Origin: Galeruca laticollis
Lineage: Eukaryota > Arthropoda > Insecta > Coleoptera > Chrysomelidae
Direction of reading: 5' to 3'
DNA: 64,000 bases
Assembly (NCBI GenBank): GCA_963921935.1
Contig: OY998184.1
Coordinates: forward strand, 27,655,067-27,719,066
A model generated the notes under the pieces. The model saw only the letters and a list, made by a program, of their open reading frames with translations, searched no databases and was not told the DNA's origin. Below are positions 1 to 10,144 of the stretch, piece by piece (position 1 is the stretch's first letter; each line of letters starts with the position of its first letter). The position numbers and the translations under genes are program-made.

Positions 1-2210
1 GCAGTGGGTCTAATGGGAGTGGCCCCGATCTTTTAGACCCATCTGTCTAACATCGTTTCTACTTAAACTACTTAAAACGATGGTGGAGAAAGTAGTGGAT
101 AACTACATGAGAACGGAGAACCTGGAGAATATACCACTTCATAAATGTCAGCATGCCTACTGAGCGGGTCGATCAACTGAAACGGCTCTGTGTCAGCTGA
201 CTTAAGTCATCCAGATAACAACAAAGAAATCGCAATGTGCGCATTCCTAGATATATCTGGGGCCTTTGATAACACAGCACATGTGTCTGTCAAAGAAGTA
301 CTAAGAAGGCGAGGAGTGAATGAAACGAAATTAACTGTCTCGACGCTAATAGTAAATGAAACCATTGTAAAATGGATATACTCGTATGATTTCTTGACGA
401 CGGGGATAGATGAGATACAGGTGGGGAATCAAACCACCTAAGTTAAAGCCACTCGCGGGACACCTCAAGGGGGAGTGATATCTCCGCTTTCATGGAGCCT
501 CGTGGTAGATGAGTCGCTTTACAGGCTAAAGGAGCTTGGCTTCGAATGTATAGGCTATGCTGAGGAGATAGTTCTAATAGTCAGAGACACTTTATGCGAT
601 TTATTACAAAAGTGCTTCAGAATTATTGAACAATGGTGCTTGTCAGTGGGACTAAATATTAACCCAACTAAGAAAATAGTAATTCCATTTACCCGGAGAG
701 GAGCACTTCCTGCCAAGAAATCCCTATCTTTAAACGGGGAAATCATAGAATGGAAATCAGAGGTTAAATATCTAGGGATAACCCTAGACAGTAAGCTTCT
801 GTGGAATAAGGATGTTGAAATAACTGCTAGTATAGCAATAAGAGCTTTGATGGCATGCAGAAATCTAGCTGGTAAGAGTTGGGGCTGTAACCCAAAAATA
901 CTGCGATGGATGTACGCAATGATTGTGAGACCAGCAATTACGTATGGGGCAATAGTTTGACATACTAGATCAAGTTAGTACAGCACGAGGAAGACCCTTG
1001 ACAAAGTTCAAAGGCTTGCCTGTGTGTGCATCACTGGAGCTATGAGAACGTGTCCAACTAGGGCACTTGAGATCATTACAGATCTCGCACCTCTACATCT
1101 GGTGATAGAAAGATCTGCCCAAGAGGCAATTCTTAGAATATCTAAGGAAGGTTCAGGCAATGAGAGTATTAAAAATCAGGGAGCCTGGTCCTCTCTAACA
1201 GAATACATCTCATGAGTGAATCTTCCCAGTAACAAAATGATCAAGAAAGTAAGTATCGAAAATAATTTCACTACGATGCTAAATAAGAGGAGAGACTGAG
1301 AAAGGGAATACACCAACCAAACTCTCAAAGAAAAAACCATTAGATTGTATACATATGGTTCAAAAACCACCACTGGAGCAGACGCTGGAGTATTTGGACC
1401 TAGCACCAGATACTCATATCGTTAGGTTCCTTCCCGAGCGTTTTTTAGGCAGAAATACCTGCGATCGAATGATGCGTGGAAATGAGCCTAGAAAGAAACT
1501 ATCAGAATTGTGGCATATCGATCCATTCTGATAGTCAAGGAGCTATCTAAGCATTGAGCTCCCATGTCATTGACTCAAAGTTGGCATGGGAGTGTCGAAG
1601 AAAACTTGATGAATTAGGCAAGAATAACAGGGTCTCTTTACTCTGGGTTACTGGCCATTCGGGAATCATGGGAAATGAAGAGGTCAATATACATGCATGG
1701 AAATGAGCACAAACGCCCTTTATTAGCCCGGAGCCTTTCTGTGGTGTAGGAAAATGCTCATATAACAAAGAATTTCGGAAGAAAGAGGGAACCGAAAGAG
1801 AAGCACCCTGGCGGTTCCTTCCCGGGCTGGAACATTCCAAACAGTTGCTGCGGAAAACTTTGACTCTGCTGGATCCAATTAATATTTGGATCTCAGTAAA
1901 AATAAGCTACATCTCCTCACGGGCATTATAACAAGACACTATCGCGTTAGGAAACACCTAATGAGAATAGGTCTAGCAGAAATTGACAAGTGTATATTCT
2001 GAGAGGAGGAGGATGAAACTCCGGATCACCTAGTTCTAGAATCCCTCGCCGTTGCAACCCAACGCAAGAAATTCTTTGGACAAGAAACTTGTAAGAGTGA
2101 GGAGTTGAAGCCGCCCGAAATACTACTACTACTACTTAGAACGCTGAAATTGGAAGGCGAGCTGTAGTAGTAGCGAGAACAGCTCTGTTGGGGGGGGGAG
2201 GTGGTTAAAT
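1..2210 (+). pseudogene. Decayed non-LTR retrotransposon: reverse transcriptase plus RNase H part
   Basis: This enters the window mid-gene and reads as the reverse transcriptase and RNase H part of a non-LTR retrotransposon, which copies its RNA into chromosomal DNA. The RT fingers begin near position 30. LDISGAFDN near 250 is the first palm motif and GTPQGGVISP lies near 460-490. GYAEE near 560 stands where YADD is expected, so the second catalytic pair is altered. An RNase H-like part follows: YTYGSK near 1350 (YTDGSK expected), SDSQGAI near 1530 and VTGHSGIMGNE near 1650. ETPDHLVLE near 2020 is the usual C-terminal zinc-finger tail. In-frame stops near 160, 440 and 958 and later frame changes show that it is dead. 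RNase H after RT is known from I/R1-type clades; the exact clade is my inference. Confidence 0.85.
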
Positions 2211-3350
2211 AAAACTTAGGTTTCAGTGCATTGTAGCCCCGTTAAAATCTAATATGATCTAATCTAGGCTTAGTTTGAAGAGAAATTAAAGTAGGTTACA
2301 GGAACAAATGACAACACATTTTATCTTTCAACAGGAAACTAGAGCGCCTCACGTAATATCTAGGTCCAATTATGATTTTTCAGGAAAATATCGAATGCAA
2401 TGTTATGACTGTAACCAGCATACAGAAATACAAATAGTTACTTATTACAAAATCGCGAACGGTTATTTAGTGGCTGCAAAGATATTGACTATTTTTCCTA
2501 TTTTGATGGGTATTAGTTCATCCTAAGCTTCAATGTAAACTATGTCATAGTAAAATGAATGCATCCGTGGCCAGTGTTAATTTAAGTAAAGAATTATCCG
2601 TGTCATTTTGAATTGTAAAGTGAACAACCGTAGCCTTGGCACTACGTAACTGAGTCGAACTTCAACTGCTCTAGCTTGATTGACTAGTACCTGAATTGAG
2701 AGTGTTGTTTTCTCTTCACAGAAATTAATGGAATAACTGTACCTAATTATGAAAAATTTCAAAAAATCACAAACTAATTGTTTCATAGTCCTAATACAGT
2801 AGTTTCTAATTTTTTAACAATTAGAGTATATTTTAATAAAAAATGCAATTATATTCTCTGAATAATAGACCTACGGAAAATTGAGCCTTTTTTGGCTCTC
2901 GAATTTATGAGGCATACTGTTTGTGAGAAACGGCCGGAAATCAGCTTTAATTAATCATCCTGTACTTGTCATCAGATGATAACTGGTTACGTTATAGTAC
3001 ATATATTTTTGTAATATCTATAAACAAAAAAGTGTTTTCGATTTATAACTTCATCATTGAATTCTCCTTAATTCATTAGTCGATACGGTTCTGATCAATC
3101 GATTACGTTTTTAATAGTTGCAAGAAAATATTACATAAATAAACATCAAAAAATTTGGCTTATCACCAAATTCCTGTAATAGATAAGTCAGTATCGACAA
3201 ACAAAAAACAATTCTCAATAATTCTGATATAAGGTCAGAGCAAATTAAGTTGAAGTTTTCAATTAACCTACTATCTTCAAACAAAATTTTTGACAAAACA
3301 ATGGGTAGGTACCACCATTTTGATAATTTTATTATGTGTTTGAGTTAAAG
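2211..3350. other. No recognised feature
   Basis: AT-rich sequence between the non-LTR relic and the gypsy remnant. Short open frames occur on both strands (for example 2308-2526 and 3111-3296), but none shows a recognisable motif, splice signal or repeat match inside the window. Confidence 0.5.
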
Positions 3351-4132
3351 GTTGACCCCAGTTGTAAACGTATTTATTGCAAACCACGTACAGTGCCTTT
3401 TTTTTAAAGAGATTTTAATTAAGGAGCTTGATGACTTAGAGAAAAGAGTGGTAGTCGAAATTGTTGAGAATGCTGATAGGGCTACTCCGTTGGTACTAGT
3501 GGTTAAGGACAATAGTAAAATACGGGTCTGTGCAGACTACAAGGCAACTGTAAATAAAGTAATTTAATATTTTAAGCATCCTCTTCCTCGCGTTGAGGAA
3601 CTTTTTGCAGCGCTACAAGGCGGCGAAGATTTTACAACGTTAGATTCGTCCAACGCTTATAACCAGTTAGAGTTAACGGAGTAGGGGAGACCGGGGATAG
3701 TTGAGTACAGGGGTTGGTTGGCACACTGTCATTATTTCTGTAACATGCCGCTAGAGTACGACTTTACACAGTATGTTAGTCGACTGAAGTGCTGTTCAGT
3801 CAGCCGTGAAACGCTGGTGAACGTGGTTGTGGTATTATAAGTTCGGTAAATAATTTTATGATATGACGTTGTAGGAGTAAATAAAATTGTAGTGAATAAA
3901 ATTATTTTTGTGTAAGAACTAATGATTTTTCCAAATGTTTTATATATGGTTTTGTAAGCTTAGGATATAAGCTTTCATGTCATTTTATGGTTTTTATAAA
4001 AGTTAGCACAAGTATCAAATAATGACATATTAGATATTGTGAAACACTGTGGGGATTATTGGCACATGAGCTTTGGGGAAGTTTGGCCGCCGTTATACAC
4101 CAAGTTTTAGATCTCCTGTCTTTTTTATAAAA

Positions 4133-7100
4133 ATGGTGAGAAATCCGAAACAAAAACCTGCGAAAGCTAGTAAACCCCCAGATATTGTGTTAAGGGCAAT
4201 TAAGGAGGTTAAATACGAGAAAAGAAGGGCTACTGCTACTAAATATGATATTCCGTTCAGTTCTCTTGCAAGGTATTGCGCTAAAATTCCTGATGAAAAA
4301 CTGAATTTGATCAGATTATTGGCTACAAACCAAATAGAAAGGTATAAAAAACAACCTTCATTTTTTAATGTTTTTAATTTGTGTTGTTTTTAGATTTTTT
4401 CAACCGCTGATGAGGAAGAATTGAGTTATACTTAAAAAAAGCGATATTTGGAACATGGACGAAACTGGTATCACCACAGTTCAAAAACCGGACTGTGTTG
4501 TTGCCCGGAAAGGCTTTAAACAAATTGGCAGAATCACCTCTGCTGAAAGGGGGACACTGGTAACTATGGCAATATCTGTTTCAGCAATAGGTAACTCGAC
4601 TCCTCCGTTTTTGGTTTTTCCACGAGTCAATTTTAAATACCATTTTTTAAACGGAGCACCTGCTGGAAGTGCCGGTTCCGCCAATCCCACAAATCACCTA
4701 CTCTACAGATAGTTCACGACAATGCTTTCTTGAAATGACAAAAACTAGCGCCACCTATAGAACTGAAACACAGTTAACTAATGGGTAAATCGTTCCTTAG
4801 GTCGCTACTAGGGAAAGAAGAATCGGCGCTAAATTTAAATTGCGAATATCTTTACTGTTGGTTTGAAGATCCTTGTTTATTGTAAGTCAATGACAGGTTT
4901 TACTAGAAAGTCTACTATATTGTGCACACTCAATTGTTTGCCAATCATTAACGGAGCTAATATCTTGTAAATTCGATAGAATTGCCAAACAATTTATCAT
5001 TGTAGATAAATATATTAGACTTTTTAAAAAATCAAGTCATTTACTGAGCAATACTTAAAGAAATTAACAGTTTTTTGGCAATTGACTGTTTACAGAAGGA
5101 CCAAAATAAGAAACATATGTTATTAAACCATTTATTGAAAAAAGTATATTCACAAAATAGGGACAATGTACAAAGTACATGTAGATACAACAAAATATTT
5201 TCAACAGTAAAATGATGAAAGTTTGGCTACTATTGTTACTGCAACAAGCTACAATTGCATTAAAATAAATCAGAGACATAAAATTGTGTAGCCATGTTAT
5301 TAAAGTTTATAATATAAACTTACTGATTTTTGTTTTAATTATATAATAGAAATACATACCACTGCAAGGCAATAACAAAGGCCCATGAGTGTGTGTATTT
5401 TCAAGTTACATAACTGCAGTTTAAAAAAAATAATTTACCAGTGATACATAATGTAGGTCTGACGTTTTTAAAAGAAATCACACGTTTATTAATATTTGTT
5501 CACTGCATTTTTCTCTTACCAGGTAAAAATAAGGATGGACTAGCAGTTGAATACAATCTATTGGGCCAAGCTGTAGTGTATTTCACTTCAAAATGTTTAT
5601 GGCATTTTCTCTTTGCTTGATATATAACTAACGGCTCCATTGTCTTCAATTGATAACAGTTTATTGCATTGCCTTGAATTTTTGGGAGTCTTTATTTGGA
5701 TTTGGAAATATATGTCTAAAATTAGATGTTTAGATGTTGGTGTGCAATTAGGCACACATCATTTCATATAACGTGGCATCATAAAACCTGACACACACTA
5801 TTATTTAAAAATTGAAATTTATCACTCAAAACTGACTTTATATCATTTGAAAACGAAAACTGGTAAAATAAAACTATGAAGCGTTATAACACAGTTATAA
5901 ACACAAATCACCTCGATTTGTGGTATATAAATCAAAATTATTGACATTTGGCAGCGGTGAGTGGATAAAACAGGAAATTTTACAATACTACTAAAATTCA
6001 ATGGTGCTTCCATCTGCTTATCTGAAACACATACTAATAAAATAGCTTGACCTTGATCCATCTGCGTGAAACATCTATAGAAGTAGGTGATTTGTGGCCA
6101 ATCCTTCTGGATGGATGCAAGAAGATCAATTTTTTAAGTTTGTTAAACATTTTGTTAGAAATTTCAGATGCTCAAAAGATCATCCAGTTTTGTTGTTGTT
6201 GGATAATCATGACTCACATTTATCCATAGATGCTTTAAATTTTTTAAAAGATAACGGAGTCTGCGTTTTGTCATTTCCACCTCATTGCAGCCACAAATTA
6301 CAACCACTGGATAGAAGCGTATATGGTCCTTTGAAAATTTCTTTTAATACAGCATGTGATGCCTGGATGAGGAATCATGCAGGTTCTACAATGACAATTT
6401 ATGATATTTCTGGTATCGTAAATACATCACTTCCTTTGGCAGCTACGCAGATGAATATTATAAATGGTTTCAGAGTATCAGGCATTTTTCCCTTCAACTG
6501 ATTAATTTTCGATAAATCTGAATTCTTACATAGCAAGGTAACAGATCGAAGGGATCCAAAACAAGGAACTTCTGATAGACCAGATTCAAAAGAAAGCACA
6601 TCTGACCAGATAAATACAAATGAAGGCACATCTAACCAGTCAGATCCTAAAAAAATTATTCTGATCAGCCAAAACAAGAAGAACGGACACCTGAACGACC
6701 GTTCCCAATTAATCAGTTTGGGGAAAAATTCTTTCAAAGCCTAACAGCCCTGTTATGTCGCTTTTAGAGAACATCAGACCTTTTCCTAAAGCTGCACCAA
6801 CGAATAATACAGAAAAAAAGGTAGAAAGAGCAGATCAACTGCTATACTGACTGACACCCCTATAAAGGACGTACTGGAACAACAGAAGACTGAAGCAAAA
6901 AGAAGCCGATCATTGCGAGAAAATAAAAAAAGCACATAAAATAAAACAAAACAAAAATAAAGAGAACATAAAAACTGAAAAAACAACTGGTGACGACTGG
7001 GATTCTGGAACTAACAGCGATGACGAAGACTTAGACTGGGCGAATGTTGACCCTGATAATTTTGAAGAGTTGCAGAGAAATTCTAAAAAATATGATTTTG

Positions 7101-7364
7101 TGTTGGTGAAATTTCTAGACATAGAAAATACCCGCTCAAAGGAAAAATATTTTATTGAAACAATTATTGGCTAAGGGGACGTTGACAAGGAATGGGAGGT
7201 CTTATTTTTGCGTAAAAGTGAAAAAGTTAGTGGATCCTTCACATTTCCTGTCATAGAGGACATATCTATCGTACATTGCAATGACATTAAAATGATCCTA
7301 CATGAAATGATACTTCAGTCAATGTTTAAGTTCGAAGTAAACTTTTCTTTGCTAAATATGGGTT
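4133..7364 (+). pseudogene. pogo/Tigger-like DDE transposase, degraded
   Basis: A cut-and-paste transposase of the pogo/Tigger family. It starts MVRNPKQKP at 4133 with a psq-type helix-turn-helix (ATKYDIPFSSLARY, about 4240-4280). The CENP-B-like part that should follow is missing, probably deleted near 4345-4450. The catalytic core resumes at 4455 with NMDETGITTVQKP (first Asp). After the nested insert, LLLLDNHDSHLS near 6200 gives the second Asp, and PPHCSHKLQPLDRSVYGP near 6280-6335 the third. ATQMNIINGFRVSGIFPFN ends the core near 6500. An acidic, Lys/Ser-rich tail with stops continues to LRKSEKVSGSFTFP near 7210-7250, ending about 7364. The core matches the intact Tigger at 62 kb in order and motif spacing, but the two are clearly different families. 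Confidence 0.85.
4688..6096. mobile_element. Non-autonomous element with 8-bp target duplication, nested in the pogo transposase gene
   Basis: The 8-bp sequence GCCAATCC occurs directly at 4680-4687 and 6097-6104. Between the copies lies a 1409-bp element whose ends are imperfect inverted repeats of about 30 bp (CACAAATCACCTACT at the left, its inverse at the right). Removing it with one copy of the duplication joins the transposase frame exactly at the conserved NPSGW block. Eight-base duplications fit hAT or P-like transposition. No transposase remains inside; the short frames there have no motifs. Confidence 0.85.
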
Positions 7365-8331
7365 AATAAAATAGTTTCTGTATAGTTCTTTATTATTGTT
7401 TATCATGTGCCAACCTACCCCTTAGTCTGAGCCAACCAACCCCAAAAGAGGGACAGGTTGGTTCACTACACAATGGATTCAAACAATACTTAGGAAGTGT
7501 CCAATTTTTGTCGGTTATTTTTCATATTCTTATACAGTGAAGGTAAGATTTTTTTTCTAAAAAGTGTACCAACCATCCCCGGTCTCCCCTACACGAAGAA
7601 ATTGTTATGTTGGAGTACTCTCGGAGGAATTTATAAACCAAATAGATTACCTTATGTCACTAACCCGGCATGTTGGAAGAGGTTTTGTTAGGTACTCCGG
7701 GAGTAATGAACGTTTTAAACGATATTCTCGTCAGGGATGAACACTTAACTAAACTAGAAATGCCAGTTTTTAACCGAAATTAAATATTTGGGCCCTATCA
7801 ATAACAAGGTCGGGTTACACAAAGATCCCGGTAAAATTAAAGCGGTGATGGAATGGCAATAAGCCATTTCAGAGATCAGAGCCTACACGAGATTAGTAAA
7901 TTATTATCGCCATTTTACTCCAAATTTATCTTTGGTTATGGATCCATTATATAAGTTACTGATGGGACAAGTTTTAAGTGGTTTTCAGAATTTGAGAAAG
8001 CTTTCTTAAAATCAAAATAGTTTATTTGCTTAAATATTAGCCTCGAGCATTTTGATCCGGAAGTCACCTTAAAACTAGTCTGTGACATATCTCAGATTGG
8101 TTAAGGAGCGGTTCTTCTACATGTTGACAGTGATGGTACGGAAAAACCTATAAGTTTTGCTTCTCGAGTATTAAACCAACACAAAGAGGCGTTAGCCATG
8201 TTCGGGAAGTTAAAAAATGTGTACCAATACTTAATAAGGAAACATTTTATTTAATATTCTTACCATAAGCCTCTTATGGCGCTATTCGGCGAAAGCAAAG
8301 GTTACCGCAGATGGCCACAGAACGACTAAAA

Positions 8332-9155
8332 ATAAACGGTTTTAAAGATTAAAGCTAACTTTTCCGCATCTGTGAGATGCCCTGATTAATATTCTATAAT
8401 AAAATTGTCACTTGTATACACTCCGGACGCTGTATCATACTAATCCCGAAATGTCTCAATAAAGGACAAAAATGTGGCACTTCAGGTACCATAGCACCCG
8501 TTGTACTAGCTCTGGTAAGCTAAAAATCAATAAAATTCATCTATAAGGTGCCCTGAACAATATTCAATCATAAAATAAGTCACTTGTATACACGCTGGAG
8601 GCTGTATCGTGCTAACAAACTGAAAACTCTCCAAAAATGACAAAAATTTGGTACTTCAAGTACCATAGCACTTGTTGTACTAGCGTTAATGAGCTCTGAA
8701 TAATATCCAATCATAAAGTTGGTCACTTATATATACTCCGGAGGCTGTGAAATTTCTCCAAAAATGACAAAAATATCTTACTTAAAGTACTATAGCACCT
8801 GCTGTACTGGCTGTGGTGAGCTGAAAATGAATAGGGTTCATCTGTGAGATGTCCTGAACAATATTCAATCATAAAATTGCAGATTTGTTGCACTCCGGAG
8901 GCTGTATCGTACTAGGTTAGGTTAGGTTTATAATGAGTGGGTCAATGAAGCCCCCCACTGTATCGTACTAATAAGACATGTAACGAAAAGTGGCCGACGA
9001 CAACGACGACATACACACAGGATTTTTTTTTCAAAAAATCATTTTTTCGTGTTGTTCTTGATGAGAAACGTAAAAATAACTCAAATTTTTTTTTCAAAAC
9101 TTTTTGTGAGTAAACCAATACTTTTCTCGCATATTAAATAGGTTGGGCGGAAAAG
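8332..9155. repeat. 824-bp repeat inserted in gypsy RNase H; internally tandem
   Basis: The block interrupts gypsy pol between the MATERLK block and the WALIL block. TAAAA at 8327-8331 and 9156-9160 may be its 5-bp target duplication. The first two thirds is a tandem array of about 150-170-bp units, each with a CATCTGTGAGATGCCCTGA-like stretch followed by CACTCCGGAGGCTGTATCG; units start near 8372, 8540, 8690 and 8840. The last about 190 bp (GTGGCCGACGACAACG, then CTTTTCTCGCATATTA) also occurs at 51590-51752, so this is one copy of a dispersed family. No coding potential was seen. Confidence 0.65.
8915..8957. repeat. 43-bp insert with TTAGG-type telomere motif, flanked by 13-bp direct repeats
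   Basis: CTGTATCGTACTA is present at 8902-8914 and again at 8958-8970. The 43 bp between begins GGTTAGGTTAGGTTT, two units of the insect telomere repeat, followed by a short non-repetitive stretch. This looks like a small filler or retro-insertion with target duplication. Whether the TTAGG units come from telomerase or from a transposon end cannot be told here. Confidence 0.55.
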
Positions 9156-9575
9156 TAAAATGGGCTTTAATTCTAAATATATTCAAGTACACTTTTGAAC
9201 ATATTAAGGGTTCGGAAAATGGAGCGGAGGGGGTCTTTCGCGCATTCCATTAAAGATAACTGAAAATTCAGAAACCGAACTAAATTACGTAAATTTTTAG
9301 ATGAGAATAATATTCATGTTAGTTCTTCGGATATAAAAACAGAAATTCGGGTAAATATAATTCTCAGTACGATTTATCGATATGTCAGAGATGGGTGACC
9401 AATAGATATAGCAGATTAATTGAAACCGATTTCTCGAAGATCTTTATATCTTAGTATAGACAATGATATTTTAATGTGGGGATATAAAGTTATTATACCT
9501 CCTAAATTTCGGGAGCAATTGTTACGAGAATTACATAGGGCTCATAATAAGGTTTGGATGACGGTGTTGACCGTC

Positions 9576-10144
9576 ATAAGATTTTTGTTTGTGTAAAATT
9601 TCTTATTTTTCATATTCAATTACCTTTCTTTAATGAGCACGTAATTACAAATATCGAAGGATTTACGTCGTGCGGCGCAAATATAATTCCAAAAAATTAA
9701 CGAAAACTGTAACGTCGTTAGTTATCAAATTTTATTGATTTTTATTACTGCGTATGCGCGATATCATATTGCTCGTCCCCACATGTTATATTCTGTTATC
9801 GTTTCTTAGTTCAAGTGTTGAGGTTATTATAAGATTTCGGTATTTTGGTGTATTTTTTAATTGCTATAGTATAATATTTATCTGTTGTTTCGTTGCTCCA
9901 TTGTTATTAATTGAAAAGACAATGTCAAAGTGTATTCTGAATGAGTTTAATAAGTGGTGTACTCGGTAAGTTTTATTAAAAAAATTTGAGCATTTTTTCT
10001 TTCACAATTAACAACCATTATCTTCATTATTATAAAACACAGAATTTTTACTAATTAAATCGAGAATTTTACGATGATTTTTACATAAGCTAAACTAAAA
10101 ATTGCTGCAATAATAAAGTAAATATTTCTTTATATAGTTTTGTT
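9576..10144. other. No recognised feature
   Basis: AT-rich sequence. A 71-codon open frame at 9754-9969 is hydrophobic but has no recognisable motif and no supporting signals. Confidence 0.4.

Larger units (their letters stand above)
3684..7589 (+). mobile_element. pogo/Tigger-like DNA transposon, inserted in gypsy pol
   Basis: The element starts GGGGAGACCGGGG and ends with the exact inverse, flanked by TA at 3682-3683 and 7590-7591. TA duplication and GGGGAG-type ends fit the pogo/Tigger group. Removing the element plus one TA leaves the gypsy RT frame open across the junction, so the ends are secure. Both ends carry repeated short motifs of the type GGTTGGTTGGCAC: near 3712-3725 on the left, and inverted near 7410, 7430, 7458 and 7568 on the right. 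These look like subterminal transposase sites. The element is itself interrupted by a 1409-bp insert at 4688-6096. Confidence 0.9.
3352..9575 (+). pseudogene. Old Ty3/gypsy pol remnant, split by later insertions
   Basis: Pieces of one gypsy pol gene lie in order on the plus strand. 3400-3680 holds the RT entry region (VRVCADYK-like, then TLDSSNAYNQLEL). After a pogo insertion the frame resumes at 7592 with the GIYKPNRLPY block. A decayed YLDD block (VLNDILV) follows near 7715, then the thumb (SEIRAYTRLVNYYRHF near 7870-7910) and RNase H (PISFASRVLNQ near 8150, then HKPLMALFGE near 8265). An 824-bp repeat sits between the RNase H end and its WALIL continuation at 9161. The zinc-binding start of integrase (LLRELHRAH, near 9510-9545) is the last part seen. 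No LTRs were found. Many stops make it non-functional. It is clearly older than the gypsy copy at 33-40 kb. Confidence 0.8.

Noticed and set aside
6399..6737. 112-codon minus-strand ORF
   Set aside because: Antisense to the pogo transposase C-terminal region.
8915..8930. Interstitial telomere
   Set aside because: Only about two TTAGG units; too short to be a telomere remnant by itself, so it is reported as a small insert.
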